DNA of 64,000 nucleotides from Cavia porcellus (Eukaryota > Chordata > Mammalia > Rodentia > Caviidae): assembly GCF_034190915.1 (NCBI RefSeq), contig NW_026947503.1:27176532-27240531 (forward strand). Direction: 5' to 3'. The notes under the pieces were generated by a model. The model was not told where the DNA came from. It searched no databases and was given only the letters and a program-made list of their open reading frames with translations. How positions within the stretch are numbered: position 1 is the first letter of the stretch; every line of letters begins with the position of its first letter. The translations under genes were made by a program, and so were the position numbers. Below, piece by piece: positions 57,440-64,000 of the stretch.

Positions 57440-58345
57440 CAAATGTGACATAACAGACCAGTCAGTCAAATCAAAAGGGTGGACGTAATAGATAATGTAA
57501 AAGCATAATGCTAGATGATCAACAATGGTTACCATAATGCCTCCCGCTATCTCTAATAGAATTACCTATATCATTATAATAAAATTTGAACAAAACAGTA
57601 AAGAACAAAACCAACAAAACCAAAACATTGGAGACATTATAGGTCTTCAAAAGTAGATAATAGTCAACCAGAATGGGCGTCATAATGAACCCACTATCTT
57701 CACAGCTGTTGCCTAAACTTTCGAACCTGGAACTATCAAGCAAAATAGAATAGAGGAACATCAGTCAAAACAAGATGGTGAGAGCAATACAGGGCTTTAA
57801 ATCAAGATAATGGAAAGTCAAAGTGGGTTACTATAATATATCCTGCTATTTTTTAATTTATTTTTCCCTTAATTAAAAGGATAAAAAAGTAAATAATAAA
57901 ATGGAGATTGAGATAAAAGAGGGCGTAACAGCAAATCAGCACAGATCAAAACATAATCATTTAAGCAAAATAGTGTTTCACCACAAGATTATCCCGACAT
58001 AAAAGTAGTTACCATATTGTCTCTTTCCTTGAGATCTTTGAGTATAACTTCGTATACTGTAGCATCAAATATATCAAAACAATGTAAAACCATTTAAGAG
58101 AATGACAGTATTACAGGGTATTTAGAATCAACTAACAGAAAATGAACAGTGGTTTCTGTATAATCTCCTTGTCTATAAAAGGTTTTGCTTATACTATCAT
58201 ATATAATAAAATCCAGTAAGATACCACCTGTTTAGACCAATGGAGACAGAAGAACAAAAGCTTGATGAGACTTCAAAATAAGATGATACTAAATCAGTAT
58301 TACCTCTTAAGACATCATTTTCTCCAAAATAGCTGTACCTATCAT
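57440..58345 (-). repeat. Tandem array in place of ORF2
   Basis: An 'accataatg'-type anchor recurs near 57531, 57679, 57830, 58011, 58155 and 58299, giving steps of 148, 151, 181, 144 and 144 bp. The 181-bp step is explained by a short AT-rich expansion near 57,850-57,900. Units are diverged from each other. The origin of the unit is unknown to me; it is not ORF2-like. Confidence 0.75.
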
Positions 58346-58421
58346 CCAATCTTCTCTGCCTCATTTCTGTTGAGCTCTTTTTCTGTCATTAGTTGTCAGT
58401 TTGTCTTCTTCATTTTGTTTT

Positions 58422-59446
58422 CTACTCCATTGATTGTGGCCTCTCTGCCGCTACTTCTGGATTCTTTGTATTTTTCTTTTTTAGAATATCTTGCAGTATT
58501 CTCTGTAGAGTTGAATTGGTGGTTGCATATTCCCCTAGTTCCTCTTTATCCTGGAAGCACCTTGTTTTTCCATCAATTTCCAGGGATAGTTGTGCAGGAT
58601 ATATCAATCTTGGCTGGAGATTATTATCTTTTGAAGCTTGAATTATTTCCCCCCACGCTCTTTGTGATTTGATGGTCTGTGCCGAGAATCTGCTGTAATT
58701 CTGATGGGTGTTCCCATGTAAGTGATCTGTTTCTTGTCTCTGATGGCTTTTAGTATTCTGTTCTTGTATTGGATTTCTGGAATTTTAATTATTATATGCC
58801 TGGGTGTAGTTCTGTTTGGGTTGTAGGTGGCTGGGGTCCTGTATGCTTCATACAACTGAGTATCTTTACCTTTTGCTAAAGTAGGAAAATTCTCCTGGAT
58901 TATTTCTGTGAGTAGCTTTTATAGTTCATTTGTTTGTGTCCCTACTTCTTCTTTTATGTTCTTAATTCTTAAGTTATAGACCCTCTTATCATCTTCTAGT
59001 CTTTGTATTATTGCTGTTTGTTTCTTTGTTATTTTTAAGAAGTTTTTCATTTCATGCTCCCATATTACAAATCTGCCCTCCAGTTCAGATAATCTGTCCT
59101 TAGTTTCTTTCAAGCTGTTATGCCAGTTTTCGATAGACTTTTTAGTTTCCTGGTAGTCTCTTTGAACCTGCTTCACGTATTCTATGCTTTCTCTATTTTC
59201 TCCATTAAACAATTCTCCCCTCTTTTTCTGTTCTTCCATTCCACCATCTGTTTTTTCTTGGGTGGTGCTTAGCATTTCTCTAACTATTCTGCTTATGTCT
59301 AGCTTCAGGTCATTAATAACTTCATTCCTGAACTTGTCTATGAGGCTCTCGAGATAGCACTTTATATCTATTGGTGCCGTGTCTGCTGTTATCTCTTTCT
59401 CAGGATTGGGGGCCGAGGACCCTTTCTTGTTGCTGCTTCTTCCCAT
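58422..59446 (-). pseudogene. L1-type ORF1 with one stop and one frameshift
   Basis: ORF1 protein is an RNA-binding trimer that coats the element's RNA. The start at 59,446 has a good context (A at -3, G at +4). Residues 1-25 are basic and polar ('MGRSSNKKGSS'); residues about 45-140 form a Glu/Lys/Leu-rich coiled coil; an RRM-like part begins near residue 150 ('YNLRIKNIKEE'). A TAA stop at 58,919-58,921 ends the first 175 codons. The same frame then continues with the conserved C-terminal region ('RHIIIKIPEIQYKNRILKAI'), a frameshift occurs between about 58,690 and 58,610, and the last part ('LSLEIDGKTRCFQDKEEL', 'LQRILQDIL') runs to a stop at 58,422. Total about 341 codons, normal for L1 ORF1. 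Confidence 0.88.
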
Positions 59447-60195
59447 ATTCTTTGTACCTTATATATGCAAGCGTATATAGGAGGCCCAGCTTCCTTCCCT
59501 GTCAGCCACAGTCTGATTGAATTGCGCCGGCTAGGTGTTCCCATCCACCGCAGTGCACCAGGAAGTTGCAGACCAGGCAGCCTATGCGGGGCCTGCCCCT
59601 CCAGGTCAATCTACCTTCAGGAGCTGGGACCTGGGCTGTGCTAGCCTACTGGGTCTCAGCCAGCAGTGTCACGTGGGCTAGGCACTGCTCACCAATCCCG
59701 CTTGAGAGGGGGATATGTGACTGAAGTCACTGCAGCGCCCTGTTCCTGCAAGTCTGCCTGGTCCCAGAATGTCCTCTGTTGGAGTCTCCTAGACCGTGGG
59801 AGAGTCCCAGTTTTCCCTCACTCACCGGAGGTGGATGCACAGCTCCCTGCCCATCCCGCTCTCAACTCCGTTCACCAATTCCCGTTCTCAGAGCTTCTGT
59901 GCGTCTCTCTCCCTGCCGAGCTGATGCAGTCGCAGTGATGGCGGCGGGAAACCCAAATCACGGCTTCCAATGGCGCGGGCTCCAGCTTCCACACTGAGGC
60001 TTTATCTGTTCCTGTTATAGCACCAGGATTGCATTCCCAGTTGGTTTCTCTCAGCCCAGTTCGTTCTTGGGTCACCAGGGCATATCTCCTCTTACTTATG
60101 ATTCCTTACTCAGCACCATTCCTGAATTCTAAGCTGGGTGTTTCAGAGAGTCTCCGTAGCTGCTGCTATCTGTCCGCCATGTTCTCCCGGAAGTC
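59447..60195 (-). promoter_or_regulatory. 5' UTR/promoter of copy 2
   Basis: 749 bp, GC- and CpG-rich compared with the window. The first bases on the minus strand read 'gacttccgggagaacatggc' then 'ggac', with a YY1-like ATGGCGG near the +10 position, where L1 promoters carry a YY1 site that fixes the start of transcription. A second 'gccgccatc' YY1-type motif lies near 59,938. No tandem monomers are seen. Confidence 0.7.
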
Positions 60196-60209
60196 TTGTT
60201 GCTATTCTC

Positions 60210-60775
60210 AAAGTAGTTATAGGAGACTGGGAGCTATGACAGACACAAAATTAAAAAATGTAAGAGATGCCATAATATTGCTCCTGTCAGCTACAATAGT
60301 CACCAAATGAACATTGTTCACCCAATGAAATATATCTACACATCTCTAAGCCTCCTTTGCAGTGAAGGAATCCAGTGCCTAGAGCTAGTCAATGAAATAT
60401 GAGTGGACTAGAGGTTGTTCACAACCGCTGTGGCTCCTGCCTCTTGCTCTTGCTCTGCTGGGCTCCGATGACCACGTGTTCTTAATGGCATAGCCACATG
60501 TCCAAAATAGCTTGGATCTCTTAGTCACCACCTAACTCACCTCACTCCTCCTCATAAAGGAGGAGTGCTTTAAACCCACCTCACTCTGAGAATGTGAGGT
60601 AGAGGTAAATTTTTGTGTGAAACTTGATTCGTCTATACAACAGGCAAAAGGCAGTACCTTAGTAAAATAAGTTGGAAGGTTGGAAGACCAGGAAAGCCTC
60701 TGATTGTGTTAGATTAAGCTTGGTTTTGAATTGTGTTTAATAATTAAAATTAAGGTTGAGAACCATTTGTATTTT
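60210..60775. other. Unique sequence, no gene seen
   Basis: No recognised repeat or exon. Confidence 0.4.
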
Positions 60776-60779
60776 TTAC

Positions 60780-61902
60780 TGAAATATAAAACTCCATTCT
60801 GAAATTACACATGGAACCTTAGAGTTCCTAAATAACCAAAAACAATCTTGAAAAAAAGAACAAAGCTAGAGGTTTGAGATTTCCTGATTTCAAAATCTAT
60901 CACAAAACTATAGTAATCAAAACATTACAGTAATGATATAGAGACATATAAACCAGTGAAATAAAATATAAAATAAACAGGCAGAACAAAGCTTTTCATG
61001 TACAGTCAAATGGTTTATAAGAATATTGCCAAGAACATTCAATAGATTAAGAATTACTGTTTCAACAAATAACACTAGAAAAGCTTAATATTCACATGCA
61101 AAACATGAAATTTAACCCATACCTTATATTTAAAAATGAATGCGAAATGGATGAAATACCTATATGTAAGAGATTACACTACACAAATCTTACAGGAAAA
61201 CATGGGGGAAAGCTTGGTGCAGTGAATTTATCTTAAGTGTACCTTAATTTATTGAAAACATAGATAACAAAGAAAAATTAGATAAATTGAATGAGACTGA
61301 AATTTTTAAATTTCTGTACATCAGAAAGCACCATCAACATACTGGAAAAGCAATTCATGGAATGGGAGAAAATATTTGCAATCTATATATCTGATAATGG
61401 GTTTGACATCAAGAATATATAAAGAACTCCTATAATTCAACAACAAAACAACCCAGTTTAAAAGTGAGCAAAGTTAAATACACAAATGGCTAGCAAGCAT
61501 ATAAAATCTTTTAAAAATCTCTAATCACTAGAGAAATGCAAATCAAAACCTTGGTAGGTGCCACCTCATACCTATTGAAGAGGTTTTAAAAAGTGAAACT
61601 AAAACATAGAATGACAAGCGTTGACTAGGATGATGAGAATTTACACTGATTTTGTGTAGTTGGTGAGAATGTAACATGGTACAGTTACAATAGAAAATAA
61701 TAGAGGTTGCTCAAAAATTGAAGACTGAATTACTGTATGATATATGACTTCTACTACTAAATCTCTATACAAATTAATTTAAAGCAAGATCTCAGAATTA
61801 TTTGTATACTTGCATTCATTGTAGTATTAGTCATAATAGGCTAGGAAGAAATGGGAAAAAATCCAAATCTATCCATTGATACATTAATAGTAAGTGAAGT
61901 GT

Positions 61903-61948
<46 letters not shown>

Positions 61949-62195
61949 AGAATCCTATTGAGTCTTAAGAAGAAAGGAAATTCTAACATACTAATGACAA
62001 GGATGGCATTTGAAGACATTGTATTAAGTGAAATAAATTAGTAACATAAAGACAAGCACCATATGATTTCTCTTGCATCAAGTATCTGATCAAACACATA
62101 GAGACAAACTAGAGTGCTAATTGCCAGAGTCTGGAATAAGAGGAATGTGGACACAGAGGTTCATTTTTGCAAATGAAAAGAGTTCTAGGGGTCAA
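60780..62195 (+). mobile_element. Old L1M 3' end (ORF2 end and 3' UTR)
   Basis: Reads as the end of an old L1 ORF2 on the plus strand: 'gattaagaattactgtttca'-type wording, 'ggaatgggagaaaatatttg' then 'caatctatatatctga', 'aactcctataattcaacaac', 'actagagaaatgcaaatcaa', and a 3' UTR with 'gagtctggaataagagg'. All frames are broken. Confidence 0.8.
61904..61946 (+). repeat. (CA)n microsatellite
   Basis: About 21 perfect CA dinucleotides inside the old L1M fragment. Confidence 0.98.
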
Positions 62196-62214
62196 TGGTG
62201 GTGATTATTGAACT

Positions 62215-62335
62215 GGGGCAACGCATCAAGGCAACAGCCAGAGCAACAAAGGGGAAGTAAGCCTTTTCTCTTCCCTTATATTTATATAGGCCACCCCCAT
62301 TCCAGGGTGGGTGTAGCACTCACAAAATCTCTTTG
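62215..62335 (-). mobile_element. MaLR LTR fragment, inverted
   Basis: Reverse of the middle of the LTR family at 8.9 kb: 'cttcccttatatttatatag' then 'gccaccc', and 'gggtgggtgtagcactcac' pairs with the reverse of 'gtgagtgctacatccaccct'. It lies just upstream of, and opposite to, the related internal region. Confidence 0.6.
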
Positions 62336-62454
62336 CCCTCCTCTTGCACAGGATGAAGATATTTATAAAGTAAGGATCCTGGCTCCTTGTTGAGACTATT
62401 AGCTGAACTTCTCAACTTCTCAAATTGACATAATGTATCAACCATAACGAAGGC

Positions 62455-64000
62455 CTTTGGGAATGGCTTGTGGGAAGAGTTTGGCAAGGTTTGAAGATGT
62501 TGCCTGAAAGAGTGATACTGGAACATCTTAAGTTGATTTTTATGGGAGATTCTCAGAAAACAGGGAGGCTCATAGAAATCCTGCCAGTAAAGATGATGCT
62601 CAGTAGGTTTCTACTGGGAAGAACTTCACTGGGTGCTGATGTGTTCTATGGCTTGGCAAAAAGTTTGTCTGTATTTTGCTCATGTCCTGAGACTTTACCT
62701 GAGACTAAGATTATGGGCAGTGGACCGATTAATCTGGCAGAAAAAAATTCAGGACAGTCTAATGTTGAAGTTGTAGTGTGGCTATTGTTTGGGGCATTTA
62801 GTCAGATTTATGTTGCAAATCAAGAGCAAAGAGCCCAGTAGGACAATTTAAAAACATCATGAGTTTGGTCATAAAGGAAGCTTCAATAAAGCTGTAGACT
62901 GCAAAGATATAGTGAGGAAATTAAAACTGCTGAGAAGGAACGGGTGAATGGAAAATATGGCCTTAAGGCATCATAGAAAGCAGCAAGACTCCACTCTTTG
63001 TAGCCTTAAACCTACAGAAGAGAAAGACATTGCTTTGAGGAGAATGCTGCAGAGTGCCATGTCCCAGAATAGTGGTGGTTGTATCATGTTTCAGAATGGA
63101 AGCAGTATAGAAAATTTGTTCCTCCAAATTGGATTCACAGTGTTTAGCAATTCAGGAACTCGACCCTTACAGTCAAGAAAGAGGGAAGGCTGTCTACTGT
63201 TCTGGTTGGCAACAGACCTTGGCAGCATCCACATGCCCCTGGTTTTAGGCACATGGAGAATATAATTGTTATGGAGTTAAGAAGTCCTCCACCCCACTTC
63301 AGGAGACCTGGGAAATCGGGCAGTGTCCCCTGAGATGGCAATATGTGAAGCCAAACATGCTGTGGAGACCCCAGAAGTTTGGAAAAGTCAGGAACATGGA
63401 TCATCTAAGAAAAGCTTCAAGGAAAGAACAAAGCAAAGAGAGAAGCTGTGGGAGCTCTAACCACCAGAAGTGTCATAGGGATGGAGTCGCTCAAAGCCTT
63501 TGGAGCTTATAAGTTGCCATAGAGTGTTTCATATGCTGAATATGGAACTACAGAACTTAATATTTGCCTTGCTGGGTTTTGGACTTCTTTGGTCCCAATC
63601 TTTTGTATTTCCCTGATTGTAACTTTTGGAATGAAAATGTTAATTCTGTGCCATTGAATGTTGAAATTGTTTAACATTTCATTTGTACAGGGCTTGCAAA
63701 TAAGAGTTTGTGTTGAATCTTGAAGGAGACTTGGGACTTGAACTTTTCAGTTACACTGAAACCATTAGGACTTCAGCAACTTTTAGAGAGGGACTATATG
63801 CCTTTTGCCTAAAGGATGTACATGTGTATTTGGGGACCAGGGATGGAATATTATGGTGCTAATATAATATAATGTTGATAGATTTAACAGTGGTTCTTAA
63901 GGATTGTTAAATCTGTGTTATAATGTTTAAGTTGTGAAATGATGTGAATAAGTGTATGGATCTGGAAACCAGCTTAAAGAAATGTGTCTGTTTGCCAAGT
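62455..64000 (+). mobile_element. MaLR internal region, second copy (runs off the window)
   Basis: Homologous to 9,365-10,500: 'ggaatggcttgtgggaagag', 'gatactggaacatctt', 'gatgtgttctatggcttggc', 'ccagaagtttggaaaa', 'gtgccattgaatgttgaaa' occur in the same order. Homology is clear to about 63,810; beyond that it continues with sequence typical of the end of MaLR internal regions ('ggggaccagggatggaatat', 'gattgttaaatctgtgttat') that is absent from the first copy. No 3' LTR is seen before the window ends. Non-coding; open frames at 62,470-62,841 and 62,948-63,265 show no retroviral motif. Confidence 0.82.

Larger units (their letters stand above)
57049..60209 (-). mobile_element. Complete ORF1-only LINE (half-L1 type), copy 2, with 14-bp target duplication
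   Basis: The perfect direct repeat 'ttgttgctattctc' (57049-57062 and 60196-60209) flanks a 3,133-bp minus-strand element. From its 5' end: 5' UTR (60,195-59,447), ORF1 (59,446-58,422), a tandem array of about six units (58,345-57,440), and a 3' UTR (57,430-57,063) ending in AATAAA and a short A run. There is no endonuclease or reverse transcriptase, and no room for one. The ORF1 resembles that of the local L1s and the 3' UTR matches the L1 at 52 kb, so it is a derivative of the local L1 lineage and not a random deletion product; the array is shared with copy 1 at 36-38 kb. Its mobility must have depended on L1 ORF2 protein in trans. Confidence 0.92.

Overview
This 64 kb window is mammalian, non-genic DNA, almost certainly from a rodent outside the mouse/rat group. 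The signs are two ID-type SINEs derived from a tRNA-Ala-like sequence, a degraded dimer of a B1-like (7SL) unit plus an ID unit, a B1-like monomer, MaLR LTRs, a class-II LTR resembling rodent IAP-type LTRs, and a lineage-specific LINE-1. The shared ID 3' body does not match the squirrel, mouse or guinea-pig forms I know, so I leave the family open (beaver-, dormouse- or kangaroo-rat-related lineages are possible). I found no host protein-coding exon, rRNA, tRNA gene, CRISPR array or bacterial feature. The long open frames are fragments of retrotransposons, microsatellites read as protein, or chance.

Layout. 0-8 kb: old repeats (L2, MIR, MLT1, one MaLR LTR carrying an ID) and a large CA/CAGA microsatellite. 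8.9-10.9 kb: a complete MaLR provirus with two 372-bp LTRs, a 5-bp target duplication and a nested ID. 11.5-14.2 kb: a class-II solo LTR with an internal 72-bp duplication, a Tigger-like miniature DNA transposon and a possible ERVL-type internal remnant. 14.6-35 kb: AT-rich sequence with old L1M, L2, MIR and MER5 fragments, a solo MaLR LTR, several microsatellites and two stretches that look like conserved non-coding DNA. 35.9-40.9 kb: a degenerate ORF1-only LINE (minus), interrupted by a second insertion and apparently broken at its 5' end by an inversion. 41.7 kb: a very young ID SINE. 42.8-45.2 kb: an L1 3' half and a MaLR LTR, both minus. 46.35-52.64 kb: a near full-length L1 (plus) with a 19-bp target duplication. 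57.06-60.20 kb: a complete 3.13-kb ORF1-only LINE (minus) with a 14-bp target duplication. 60.8-64 kb: an old L1M 3' end and a second MaLR internal region.

The most interesting system is the pair of ORF1-only LINEs ('half-L1' type). The intact copy at 57,063-60,195 has an L1-like 5' UTR starting at a YY1-like site, an L1-like ORF1 with one stop and one frameshift, and no ORF2. In place of ORF2 is a roughly 1-kb array of about six degenerate units of 144-151 bp, followed by a 3' UTR that aligns along its length with the 3' UTR of the autonomous L1 at 46-52 kb. The older copy at 36-40 kb carries the same array. This suggests a non-autonomous L1 derivative that supplies its own ORF1 protein but borrows L1 reverse transcriptase through a shared 3' end. 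All family assignments come from reading the sequence and recalling consensus features; no search was run.
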